Shown here: in pieces, positions 14,759 to 22,330 of the stretch | How the letters are laid out: the number at the start of each line of letters is the position of its first letter | Position numbering within the stretch: the stretch's first letter is position 1 | Translations under genes and position numbers: made by a program | Notes under the pieces: generated by a model | Databases searched by the model: none | What the model was told of the DNA's origin: nothing | What the model saw: only the letters and a program-made list of their open reading frames with translations | Origin: CAZRUA01 sp964603125 | GTDB lineage: Bacteria > Bacteroidota > Bacteroidia > B-17B0 > Aurantibacillaceae | Assembly: GCA_964603125.1 (NCBI GenBank) | Contig: CAZRUA010000057.1 | Coordinates: 1-22,337 of the forward strand | Reading direction: 5' to 3' | DNA length: 22,337 bases

Positions 14759-14791
14759 ACAAAACAAGAGTAATTTAAAAAGAAATAAAGC

Positions 14792-15139
14792 TTATTTAAC
14801 TTCGTTTAAAGCTTCCCAGTATTCAGCCGCTCTGCGTGTGTGTGGAATAACAATGGTACCGCCTACTATGTTTGCAACTGCAAATATTTCATATATCTCA
14901 GCTGTTGTTATTCCTTCTTCATGACATTTACCTAAATGGTATTTAATACAATCATCGCAACGCAAAACCATTGATGCAACAAGACCTAACATCTCCTTTG
15001 TTTTAACATTTAAAGCTCCATCTGCGTATGTATTTGAGTCTAAATTAAACAAACGTTTAATTACCAAATTATCCTTACTCAAAATAACATCGTTCATTTT
15101 AGCACGATAATCATTAAACTCTTTTACTTGCTCATTCAT
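14792..15139 (-). CDS. AhpD-like / carboxymuconolactone decarboxylase family protein
   Basis: A 115-residue cytoplasmic protein of the carboxymuconolactone decarboxylase fold, helical, single domain. The redox centre is C61-D-D-C64 with H68 (RCDDCIKYHLGKC) and E49 in KTKEMLGL. The spacing of E49, C61, C64 and H68 is the same as the Glu-Cys-Cys-His set used by AhpD alkylhydroperoxidase, so a thiol-redox activity is plausible. The usual end TRRAAEYWEAL is present. It starts 15 bases after tatC on the same strand and is probably co-transcribed with it. No peroxiredoxin or dihydrolipoyl partner lies nearby, so the physiological partner is unknown. Confidence 0.88.
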   Translation of the reverse strand: MNEQVKEFNDYRAKMNDVILSKDNLVIKRLFNLDSNTYADGALNVKTKEMLGLVASMVLRCDDCIKYHLGKCHEEGITTAEIYEIFAVANIVGGTIVIPHTRRAAEYWEALNEVK

Positions 15140-15154
15140 GGTTTAAGGTTTAAA

Positions 15155-15985
15155 TTAAACTTCCATTTTATATTTTTTGTAAACGTATTTAGAAACAAAA
15201 ATACTTGCTTCATATAATACATAAAGCGGCACAAATACTGCCATTAATGAAGGTATATCAGATGTTGGTGTTATAATTGCTGCCGCAACTAAAATAACAA
15301 CCACAGCATGCTTCCTATATTTTTTCATAAAACTAGGACTCATAATACCAGCTCTGCTTAAGAAATAAACAGCCATTGGCATCTCAAACACTAAACCAAA
15401 AGCAACGGTTAAAGTATTTAATACGCTAATGTAACTATCCATCACGATGATATTATTTACCTCCGCATCCACTTTGTAAGGAGCTAAGAAATTCCAAGAA
15501 AGTGGGAAAATTAAGAAGTAGCTAAATGCAGCTCCAATTAAAAACAGCACAGTTCCAATTAACACAATACCTCTAAAAGGTTTTATTTCTTTATCCTTTA
15601 AGGCTGGTTTAACAAAGCGCCATATTTCCCAAAGCACATAAGGAATACCTATTATAATTCCACCCACAATTGAAACCCACATGTGCATACTAAATTGTCC
15701 AGATAACTCAGTACTATATAATTTCTCCGAAGGAACAGTAAAACAAGCCTCATCTGTTCCTAAAAATTTCCATCCTAGCTTACATATTATTTTATAGGTA
15801 ATAAAATCTTGTTTCATTGGACCTAAAATAATTTTACCAAACAAAATATCGTTATAAAAAAACAAAACAATAGCTATAGTGATAATTACAGCCGCAGAGC
15901 GTAATAAAAGCCATCTTAATGCCTCAATGTGGGCAAAAAACGACATTTCTGCTTCAGGATTTTTATTTGATTTGGCTTCTGGCAT
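15155..15985 (-). CDS. tatC: Sec-independent protein translocase TatC
   Basis: Integral membrane receptor of the twin-arginine pathway, which exports folded proteins. It has 276 residues and six hydrophobic segments, as expected. Family features are SFFAHIEALRW near residues 15-25, PYVLWEIWRFVKPALKDKE near 115-133, and the final helices with ITPTSDIPSLMAV. E133 corresponds to the second conserved recognition Glu (E. coli E103). The conserved Glu just before L-R in the first motif (HLxELR, E. coli E15) is Ala here (A22), with E21 one residue earlier. It is the first gene of its operon (ahpD-like gene 15 bases on) and has a -7 box 11 bases before the ATG. No tatA gene is in the window. Identification is secure. 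Confidence 0.95.
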   Translation of the reverse strand: MPEAKSNKNPEAEMSFFAHIEALRWLLLRSAAVIITIAIVLFFYNDILFGKIILGPMKQDFITYKIICKLGWKFLGTDEACFTVPSEKLYSTELSGQFSMHMWVSIVGGIIIGIPYVLWEIWRFVKPALKDKEIKPFRGIVLIGTVLFLIGAAFSYFLIFPLSWNFLAPYKVDAEVNNIIVMDSYISVLNTLTVAFGLVFEMPMAVYFLSRAGIMSPSFMKKYRKHAVVVILVAAAIITPTSDIPSLMAVFVPLYVLYEASIFVSKYVYKKYKMEV

Positions 15986-15996
15986 TTTTGGTGGCG

Positions 15997-16004
15997 CAAA
16001 TTTA
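15997..16004 (-). promoter_or_regulatory. Promoter -7 box for tatC
   Basis: The minus strand reads TAAATTTG, a full TAnnTTTG match, ending 11 bases before the tatC ATG. It sits in the 172-base divergent gap shared with the carboxyltransferase gene. On the + strand side I see only imperfect boxes (TATTTTG near 16118, TACTTTTA just after), so I do not annotate a promoter there. No -33 TTG at the expected spacing. Confidence 0.55.
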
Positions 16005-16157
16005 CGAGAAAATACACAGTAATGCCTATTTTAAGCTATAAATATGAATTTAGATAGGTAAAATAAGCAAAAATATATCCATTTCCTTTATTTATTAGAG
16101 TTCACACTTATATCTAATATTTTGTACTTTTAGCTTTTCAAAACATTTAAGAAGTAT

Positions 16158-17702
16158 ATGGAATCAAAAATAAAAGTACTCGAAGATAAAATTGCTGAAG
16201 CGCAATTAGGTGGTGGAACAAAACGTATTGAGGCACAGCACAAAAAAGGAAAATTAACTGCACGCGAACGTATTCATTTTCTTTTGGATGAAGGAAGTTT
16301 TGAAGAGATTGGTATGCTTGTTACCCACAGAAGTAATGATTTTGGTTTAGAAAAAGAAAAATACCTTGGAGACGGGGTTGTAACGGGTTATGGAACAGTA
16401 GCTGGTAGATTAGTATATGTTTTTTCGCAAGATTTTACTGTGTTTGGAGGTTCATTGTCTGAAACACATGCAGAAAAAATTGTTAAAATAATGGATTTAG
16501 CCATTAAAAATGGTGCGCCTGTTATTGGCTTAAATGATAGTGGTGGAGCTCGTATTCAAGAAGGTGTTGTATCATTGGGAGGTTATGCGGATATTTTTTA
16601 TCGTAATGTTAGAAGTAGTGGTGTTATTCCTCAGCTTTCGGCAATTATGGGGCCTTGCGCTGGTGGCGCGGTTTATAGCCCTGCAATTACTGATTTTATC
16701 TTAATGGTAGAGAACACGTCTTATATGTTTGTTACTGGACCAAACGTTGTTAAAACCGTAACGCATGAAGAAGTAACATCAGAAGAATTAGGTGGAGCAA
16801 TGACACATGCTAGTAAAAGTGGGGTAACTCATTTTGCTTGCGCTAACGAAATTGAGTGTATTAACAATATAAAGCAATTATTGAGCTATATGCCTCAAAA
16901 TTGTGAAGAGGATGCGCCTTCGGTTACTTATGAAAATAATGGTTCTGAAATACGCCCAGATTTAAACAAAATTATTCCAGAAAATGCAAACCAACCTTAT
17001 GATATGCGTGAGGTAATTGAAGGAACCGTTGATGCAGATTCGTTTTTGGAAGTTCATAAAAATTACGCTGAAAATATTGTTGTTGGATTTGCTCGCTTAG
17101 CTGGGAAAAGTATTGGTATTGTTGCTAATCAACCTGCTGTATTAGCTGGCGTGCTTGATATTCATGCATCAACAAAGGCGGCTCGTTTTGTGCGTTTTTG
17201 TGATTGCTTTAATATTCCTTTATTAGTGTTTGAAGATGTACCAGGTTTTTTACCAGGTACTGACCAAGAGTGGAACGCAATTATTACTAACGGTGCTAAA
17301 TTATTATATGCATTCAGCGAAGCAACTGTTCCGCGCATTACAGTTATTACGCGCAAAGCATATGGCGGAGCTTATGACGTAATGAATAGTAAACACATTG
17401 GAGCTGACATGAATTATGCTTGGCCAAGTGCTGAAATTGCTGTAATGGGGGCAAAAGGTGCAGCTGAAATTATTTTCAAATCGGAAATTGCAAATGCAAG
17501 TGATAAAGATGCGAAATGGAAAGAGAAGGAAAATGAATACATGAATATGTTTGCTAATCCTTATCGTGCTGCAGAACGCGGATTTATTGACGAAGTAATT
17601 AAACCAGAAGATACACGTGCTAAATTAATTCGTGCTTTTGCCATGCTTACCAATAAAGCCGATAAGCTACCTAAGAAAAAACACGGGAATATTCCTTTGT
17701 AG
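16158..17702 (+). CDS. pccB: Acyl-CoA carboxylase carboxyltransferase subunit (propionyl-CoA carboxylase beta type)
   Basis: Carboxyltransferase subunit of 514 residues that moves CO2 from biotin to an acyl-CoA in the cytoplasm. It has the N- and C-terminal crotonase-like halves of the PccB/MmdA/AccD5 family. Motifs are GKLTARERIHFLLD near 31-44, LNDSGGARIQEG near 125-136, and the oxyanion site IMGPCAGGAVYSPA (163-176). The second half carries VFEDVPGFLPGTDQE (357-371) and RKAYGGAYDVMNSKH (399-413). The residue at 407 is Asp, the residue linked to propionyl-CoA preference, where acetyl-CoA-preferring relatives have Ile. Neither a biotin carboxylase nor a biotin carrier gene is next to it, so methylmalonyl-CoA decarboxylase subunit is an alternative. 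It is divergent from tatC and 30 bases before the radical SAM gene. Confidence 0.9.
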   Translation: MESKIKVLEDKIAEAQLGGGTKRIEAQHKKGKLTARERIHFLLDEGSFEEIGMLVTHRSNDFGLEKEKYLGDGVVTGYGTVAGRLVYVFSQDFTVFGGSLSETHAEKIVKIMDLAIKNGAPVIGLNDSGGARIQEGVVSLGGYADIFYRNVRSSGVIPQLSAIMGPCAGGAVYSPAITDFILMVENTSYMFVTGPNVVKTVTHEEVTSEELGGAMTHASKSGVTHFACANEIECINNIKQLLSYMPQNCEEDAPSVTYENNGSEIRPDLNKIIPENANQPYDMREVIEGTVDADSFLEVHKNYAENIVVGFARLAGKSIGIVANQPAVLAGVLDIHASTKAARFVRFCDCFNIPLLVFEDVPGFLPGTDQEWNAIITNGAKLLYAFSEATVPRITVITRKAYGGAYDVMNSKHIGADMNYAWPSAEIAVMGAKGAAEIIFKSEIANASDKDAKWKEKENEYMNMFANPYRAAERGFIDEVIKPEDTRAKLIRAFAMLTNKADKLPKKKHGNIPL

Positions 17703-17732
17703 TTTTGAATTAAGTTAAACGATAAATTGTGA

Positions 17733-18740
17733 ATGGAACTATTCCGAATACTTAAAAAAACTTCGGCAAAAAAAATGCTGAACAACCTAAAAGTACTTTC
17801 GGGTTTTTACATTTCGCGCATGACTAAAAAAGCTATTCACAAGGGATTGCCCATTAGTATTGCTATTGAACCTACTACAAGTTGTAATTTGCGTTGCCCC
17901 GAATGCCCTAGTGGATTGAGGCAATTTACACGCGATACAGGGATGCTGGATGAGAATTTCTTCAAAAAAATGATTGATGAATTGCATCCAACGCTTACTT
18001 ACTTAACCTTCTATTTTCAGGGAGAGCCGTACTTAAATCCAAATTTTTTACAAATGGTTAAGTATGCTTCCGATAAAAAGGTATTTACATCAACCAGCAC
18101 CAACGCCCATTACCTTACTAGCGAGCAAGCAAAAAAAACAGTTGAAAGTGGATTGGATAAAATTATTATTTCTATTGATGGAACCACTCAAGAAACTTAT
18201 CAATCCTATCGTGTGGGCGGGCATTTAGATAAAGTAATTGAAGGGACTAAAAACATTATTCATTGGAAAAAGGAACTAAAAAGTAAAACGCCCTATGTTG
18301 TGTTTCAGTTTTTAGTGGTTAAGCCCAATCAGCATCAAATAGAAGACGTAAAGAAACTAGGTAAAGAATTAGGAGTAGATACAGTAAAATTTAAAACTGC
18401 TCAGGTTTACGATTTTGAAAATGGAAATGAATTAATACCAACCATTAATAAATACAGTCGTTACAAACAAAACACAGATGGCACATTTGAAATAAAAAAC
18501 AATTTGCTCAATCAATGTTGGCGCATGTGGAATAGCTGTGTAATTACTTGGGATGGACTGGTGGTACCTTGTTGCTTTGACAAAGATGCTAAACATCAAT
18601 TAGGCGATTTGAAAAAACAAAGTTTTAAAAGCGTTTGGCAAAATGAAAGTTACCAAAATTTTAGACAAGCTATTTTAAAATCGCGTAAGGAGATTGATAT
18701 ATGTGCCAATTGCAGCGAAGGAACTAAAGTGTGGGCTTAA
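17733..18740 (+). CDS. Radical SAM/SPASM domain protein
   Basis: A 335-residue cytoplasmic iron-sulfur enzyme. The radical SAM cluster motif CxxxCxxC is C51, C55, C58 in SCNLRCPECPSG; the SAM-contacting GEP motif is in FQGEPYLNP at about 96-104; IIISIDGTTQETY near 144-156 is the next strand. The C-terminal SPASM region has C262, C269, C280, C281, C324 and C327 (QCWRMWNSC, VVPCCFDKD, ICANCSEG), enough to bind one or two auxiliary clusters. SPASM enzymes modify peptides or proteins or act in cofactor assembly. The substrate here is unknown; no short precursor gene is visible nearby. It follows pccB by 30 bases and precedes the trypsin-like lipoprotein by 11 bases, so the three may be co-transcribed. 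Confidence 0.88.
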   Translation: MELFRILKKTSAKKMLNNLKVLSGFYISRMTKKAIHKGLPISIAIEPTTSCNLRCPECPSGLRQFTRDTGMLDENFFKKMIDELHPTLTYLTFYFQGEPYLNPNFLQMVKYASDKKVFTSTSTNAHYLTSEQAKKTVESGLDKIIISIDGTTQETYQSYRVGGHLDKVIEGTKNIIHWKKELKSKTPYVVFQFLVVKPNQHQIEDVKKLGKELGVDTVKFKTAQVYDFENGNELIPTINKYSRYKQNTDGTFEIKNNLLNQCWRMWNSCVITWDGLVVPCCFDKDAKHQLGDLKKQSFKSVWQNESYQNFRQAILKSRKEIDICANCSEGTKVWA

Positions 18741-18751
18741 AACAATAAAAA

Positions 18752-19453
18752 ATGCGTTTAATTCTTATACTTATTATATTACTATTCTTTGCTCGTTGCA
18801 ATAACAATCAAAACCAAATCACAAAAGAAAAACCTTGTGAATTCAAATTAGATTCCTCTCAAATCCTACTAACCAACTATATTGATTTCAATAATAGACC
18901 CCTTGCTTCCGGAGCAAGCTCATTTTTAGTGAAAGTTAATAGAGATACACTTTTGTGCACTGTTAAACATTTACTTGGAGAAGCCATGGGTATAGAACCT
19001 AGTGTTCCAAAGGATTCTGTTAACGACCTACTATATATGTGGTTGGCTTATCCACGAGTTTCAAATTACTCAAATGATACTCTTGCAGCAAATGTATTAA
19101 TTAATAATACTTCAGAAGATAGAGATATAATTACTTTCTCACTTAAGTACCCCACAAAAAACATTAAAGTATTACAGCCATTTCTTGGAGAATTAAACAC
19201 AAATGAAATATTATATATTATAGGGTGTGAGTATAAAGACACACTATGCGCTCAAAAAATTTACCCCTGTCAGTTCATAGATTATGAAAATTCAGATATT
19301 AAGCTTAAGTCAAAAAAATCATTTGAATTGGCAGGATTTAGTGGTGCTCCTGTTGTAAATTGTAAAGGTGAAGTAATAGGATTAATATGGGGAGGCTTAG
19401 ACTCAAATCTTTATGCAACCCCAATTAAGGCAATACAGAATTTAAAACATTAA
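18752..19453 (+). CDS. Trypsin-like serine peptidase lipoprotein
   Basis: A 233-residue exported protein. Residues 1-16 are a lipoprotein signal (LLFFARC; C16 lipidated). The rest has the pattern of a chymotrypsin-fold peptidase: H73 in LLCTVKHLLGE (compare the TAAHxL block), D125 in EDRDIITFSL, and S197 in AGFSGAPVVNCKGEVIGL, the GxSGxPV nucleophile block. Order and spacing (H-D-S) are right, and several strand-like blocks lie between. It is short and lacks PDZ domains, so it is not DegP-like. Three or four extra cysteines (C69, C159, C166, C173) are present. It follows the radical SAM gene by 11 bases and converges with the lactonase gene 22 bases away, where no terminator is evident. Substrate unknown. 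Confidence 0.78.
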   Translation: MRLILILIILLFFARCNNNQNQITKEKPCEFKLDSSQILLTNYIDFNNRPLASGASSFLVKVNRDTLLCTVKHLLGEAMGIEPSVPKDSVNDLLYMWLAYPRVSNYSNDTLAANVLINNTSEDRDIITFSLKYPTKNIKVLQPFLGELNTNEILYIIGCEYKDTLCAQKIYPCQFIDYENSDIKLKSKKSFELAGFSGAPVVNCKGEVIGLIWGGLDSNLYATPIKAIQNLKH

Positions 19454-19475
19454 ATTTTTAAACCAACGCAATATT

Positions 19476-20615
19476 TTAATTCTTATAAACCCTCATCTGC
19501 AAACAAGACGGTCGCGGAATACTTAAAACATGTTTAGTTTTTGAAAGCAACCCTGTTTTATTGTTTCTTTTAAATACTACAATTGTGTTACTGACCAAAT
19601 TAGCCACTAATAAATATTTACCGCTTGGATCAATAGTAAAATTACGTGGATGATCTCCCAAAGTTGATTGATGACCAACTAGTTTTAATTTTCCATTTCC
19701 CTTATTAATTGAGTAAATTGAAATGGTATTCTCAATTTCATATCGATTGGAAGCATACAAAAAATTCCCATCAGGAGAGATATGTATATCAGCACTTGCG
19801 TATATATCGAGTTTTTGAGAATAAGAAAAAATGCGATGAATCGAATCCAATCTGCCATTTGAATATGAATAGGCCGAAATAGTACCACTTAGTTCCTCAA
19901 CACAATAAGCATATTTTCCGCTTGGATGAAAAGTAAAATGTCGCGGTCCACTCCCTGCAACTGTTTTAATATTCATTGAATCTCTTTCTAACAAAGGATT
20001 TGATTGGGTTGTATCAAAAGCATAACATCTAATTTTATCCGAACCTAAATCAGGAAAATATATATATTTATAATCGGGTGAAAACACACCTGCATGCGGG
20101 TGAGCTTTTTCTTGTCGAGATTTATTTACACTACTATCAGCAAATTGAATTATTTGATTTGCAGCATTTAATGATCCATCATTATTTGTACTTAATATCG
20201 AAACATTACCTTCAGTGTAATTAGCCACTACAACATTTTTGTTATTCGTGTGAACGGTTACATATACAGGGTTTTCGCCTTCACTACTTTGTTTATTAAT
20301 AAAATGCAATTGTCCATTAACACTATCAATACTGAATGAAGTAACACTACCCTTTTGAGGAAGTTTAGATTCGGTGCAGGAATAAAGAAATTTCCCATTT
20401 GGTGATACAGTTAAAAAAGATGGATTGACAATGTCTTTTACAACACTTAATTTTTTTATAGCACCGGTTTTAGAATTAAAATCAAAAACATAAATACCTG
20501 AATCTGGCTTACCTGCAGTGTAAGTACCCACAAATAATAAAGTATGTGTTTGAGCTAGAAGTGAATTACCCAAACAAGTTATTATTATAACATATTTTAA
20601 GAATCTACAAATCAC
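19476..20615 (-). CDS. Exported lactonase-family beta-propeller (YbhE/6-phosphogluconolactonase-like)
   Basis: A 379-residue protein with a signal peptide ending about NSLLAQ. It then shows the seven-bladed propeller of the lactonase family: LFVGTYTAGKPDSGIYVF at 27-44, PSFLTVSPNGKFLYSCTE, ENPVYVTVHTNNKNVVVANY, KAHPHAGVFSPDYKYIYFPD, GSGPRHFTFHPSGKYAYC, ADIHISPDGNFLYASNR and DHPRNFTIDPSGKYLLVAN, each an NP.h-type blade. Family members hydrolyse sugar lactones or act on cell-wall-linked compounds, but many have unknown substrates. The start is GTG at 20615 with a 4-base overlap (GTGA) with the serine hydrolase stop, so translation is probably coupled. There is no earlier ATG that would include the signal. 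Confidence 0.86.
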   Translation of the reverse strand: MICRFLKYVIIITCLGNSLLAQTHTLLFVGTYTAGKPDSGIYVFDFNSKTGAIKKLSVVKDIVNPSFLTVSPNGKFLYSCTESKLPQKGSVTSFSIDSVNGQLHFINKQSSEGENPVYVTVHTNNKNVVVANYTEGNVSILSTNNDGSLNAANQIIQFADSSVNKSRQEKAHPHAGVFSPDYKYIYFPDLGSDKIRCYAFDTTQSNPLLERDSMNIKTVAGSGPRHFTFHPSGKYAYCVEELSGTISAYSYSNGRLDSIHRIFSYSQKLDIYASADIHISPDGNFLYASNRYEIENTISIYSINKGNGKLKLVGHQSTLGDHPRNFTIDPSGKYLLVANLVSNTIVVFKRNNKTGLLSKTKHVLSIPRPSCLQMRVYKN

Positions 20616-21694
20616 TTACTATACTGAGCGTTTAATTTATTAAATAAAACTTTCATTCCCACCTCCGCCTGTTCTGATTGAACATTCGCAAAAAAAATAT
20701 ATGCTCGATTCGTTTCTTTGCAAATGTATACCTGTGACAAGAAAGTACCTGGATTTCCCTTGTGATAAGAGTATTTTAAATTTGTTTTATTATCAACAAA
20801 AACTTGCCATCCAAAAGAAAATTTCTCCAAACCATAATGCATATAATCAAATTCGTTTGCAGTAAATATTTTTGACTTACCTAACAGTCCTTGCAATTGC
20901 ATTTGAATAAACTTGGCATAATCTGGCAAACTCACATTTATATTTCCAGCTGATGAAAGCCAATTTAACTTCTCATTTAATTGAGGTTTTTCAGGTTTTA
21001 GTTCCGCATTATGGCCCCAAGGTTGGCTTTTGCCAACAACATTTGGCTGTCCGAAAGCAAAACTTATGTTCAATTCCCTTCCTAAATCCGCAACCAACTG
21101 TTCGTACGACTTAGCACTTACTTTTTCAAGCATTAAGCCAGCTGCAACATAACTAGGATTTGACCAGTAAGTAATCTTTTTGATAGTATCGGGTTTCTGC
21201 TTTAAAACCCACTTAATAAAACTATAACGTTGTTGCTGATTATTTCCCTTGATTTCGTTCTTTTCTGGATCATCATAGGTATAAGTCCAACTCATTAAAT
21301 TTATTCGGAAAGTTATTAAATCCTGTAAGGTGCAATTGTGGTATGATGTATCCGATGATTCTTTTAATTCAGGAAACAAGTCGAAAAACTTTGTGTCCCA
21401 TTTTAACTTACCCTGTTTAACCATAACAGCTGCTATATAAGCTGTAATGGTTTTTGTATTAGAGCCAATTCTAAATCTATCATTCAAACTGGCCTTTACA
21501 ACTTTATTCTGCTGTTTAAAACCTAATACATTTAATTCCAAAACTGAATCGCTTGACAACACTGCATAAGCCAACTCGGGGATTTTATAATTTACACGAA
21601 TACTATCTGCAAAACTTAAATTAGATTGTGCTATAGCAAAGCAAGAAGTAAATACAAAAATGAAGCTGAAAAGGTACTTCAAACTATTTTTCAC
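20612..21694 (-). CDS. Exported beta-lactamase-like serine hydrolase (S12 family) with altered YxN motif
   Basis: A 360-residue exported protein, signal peptide about residues 1-22 (SCFAIAQ). The penicillin-binding fold is seen as S78-x-x-K81 in RIGSNTKTITAY, then the second motif region ITYWSNPSYVAAGLMLE, and H311-K-G313 in SYHKGNPGTFLSQ. In S12 serine hydrolases the second motif is Y-x-N (YSN); here it is W177-S-N179 with a Tyr one residue earlier (Y176). The general-base tyrosine may therefore be missing or displaced. Function could be a modified esterase, D-amino-acid amidase, carboxypeptidase or a non-enzymatic protein. Start is GTG at 21694, overlapping the upstream lipoprotein gene by 11 bases; the stop overlaps the lactonase start by 4. 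All three are one operon. Confidence 0.87.
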   Translation of the reverse strand: MKNSLKYLFSFIFVFTSCFAIAQSNLSFADSIRVNYKIPELAYAVLSSDSVLELNVLGFKQQNKVVKASLNDRFRIGSNTKTITAYIAAVMVKQGKLKWDTKFFDLFPELKESSDTSYHNCTLQDLITFRINLMSWTYTYDDPEKNEIKGNNQQQRYSFIKWVLKQKPDTIKKITYWSNPSYVAAGLMLEKVSAKSYEQLVADLGRELNISFAFGQPNVVGKSQPWGHNAELKPEKPQLNEKLNWLSSAGNINVSLPDYAKFIQMQLQGLLGKSKIFTANEFDYMHYGLEKFSFGWQVFVDNKTNLKYSYHKGNPGTFLSQVYICKETNRAYIFFANVQSEQAEVGMKVLFNKLNAQYSK

Positions 21695-22229
21695 GATAAA
21701 TACTCAAATTAAAATTTGAAGTCACACTATCGCTGTTATCTGTAAGCGTTAAGAAGAAAGGCATGTTTCCGCTATCTTTAGAAGAAAAAACATAATATCC
21801 CTTTTCAAACAAAGGCTTGTTATATTTAACACCAAAATACTTTACTAAATCATCGAAAATAGCTGCACCGTTTAAAGTGTCTTTGCTGTTAATTTGAATT
21901 TCTATTTCCTGCACTTTATCCTCTTCTAAATTGTAGGAAACTGTATAATTGGTAAGTGAATCAACAGCATACTCATAATAAAGTATTGTTGAATCTTGCT
22001 CATCAGGCACAGGCTTTTCGGCCATTTTTGCAATTTGAGATTTAATTCCCAATTCCACACCACGTAAAATTCCTTGCGGGGTTTTCAAAATTGAATCTAA
22101 AGCCAAATGATAATCTTTAAAAATTCTTTCTTTTGCTACAGCAGGTTTGTCGCCCGAACAGCCTACAATCACTAACAACACAATTATTGTTGCTAGCGTT
22201 GTTTGGGCGAAATGTTTTTTAGGTCTCAA
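21684..22229 (-). CDS. Lipoprotein of unknown function (181 aa)
   Basis: I do not recognise a family. The protein has 181 residues: a lipoprotein signal with lipobox IVGCSG (C24 lipidated), then an acidic, beta-rich soluble part with the segments YHLALDSILKTPQGILRG, ILYYEYAVDSLTNYTVSYN and VQEIEIQINSKDTLNGAAI. The start is TTG at 22229 with an in-frame stop just upstream; no ATG or GTG gives a full signal, so TTG is preferred. The end overlaps the GTG start of the serine hydrolase by 11 bases. It is the first gene of a three-gene operon for exported proteins. A strong inverted repeat starts 37 bases upstream. Confidence is moderate for the gene and low for any function. Confidence 0.7.
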   Translation of the reverse strand: MRPKKHFAQTTLATIIVLLVIVGCSGDKPAVAKERIFKDYHLALDSILKTPQGILRGVELGIKSQIAKMAEKPVPDEQDSTILYYEYAVDSLTNYTVSYNLEEDKVQEIEIQINSKDTLNGAAIFDDLVKYFGVKYNKPLFEKGYYVFSSKDSGNMPFFLTLTDNSDSVTSNFNLSIYREK

Positions 22230-22266
22230 TTGTTTTGTTTAAAATAAGTATTTCTTTTTTGTTTTT

Positions 22267-22330
22267 CGTCATTGCGAGGCAGGAAGCAATCTTTTCAATT
22301 GTTGAGATTGCTTCGTTCCTCGCAATGACG
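22267..22330. repeat. REP/MITE-like long inverted repeat
   Basis: Two 26-bp arms, CGTCATTGCGAGG-cag-GAAGCAATCT (22267-22292) and the reverse complement of CGTCATTGCGAGG-aac-GAAGCAATCT (22305-22330), differ at two positions and are separated by 12 bases that can pair further (TCAA/TTGA). The core GTCATTGCGAGG...GAAGCAATCT is a widespread bacterial intergenic palindrome seen in many unrelated genomes. It lies upstream of the exported-protein operon at the window edge. No transposase is near. It may continue beyond the window. Confidence 0.85.

Noticed and set aside
16118..16135. Possible promoter boxes TATTTTG and TACTTTTA before pccB
   Set aside because: Neither fits TAnnTTTG fully and no -33 is seen, so no promoter was annotated on this side.
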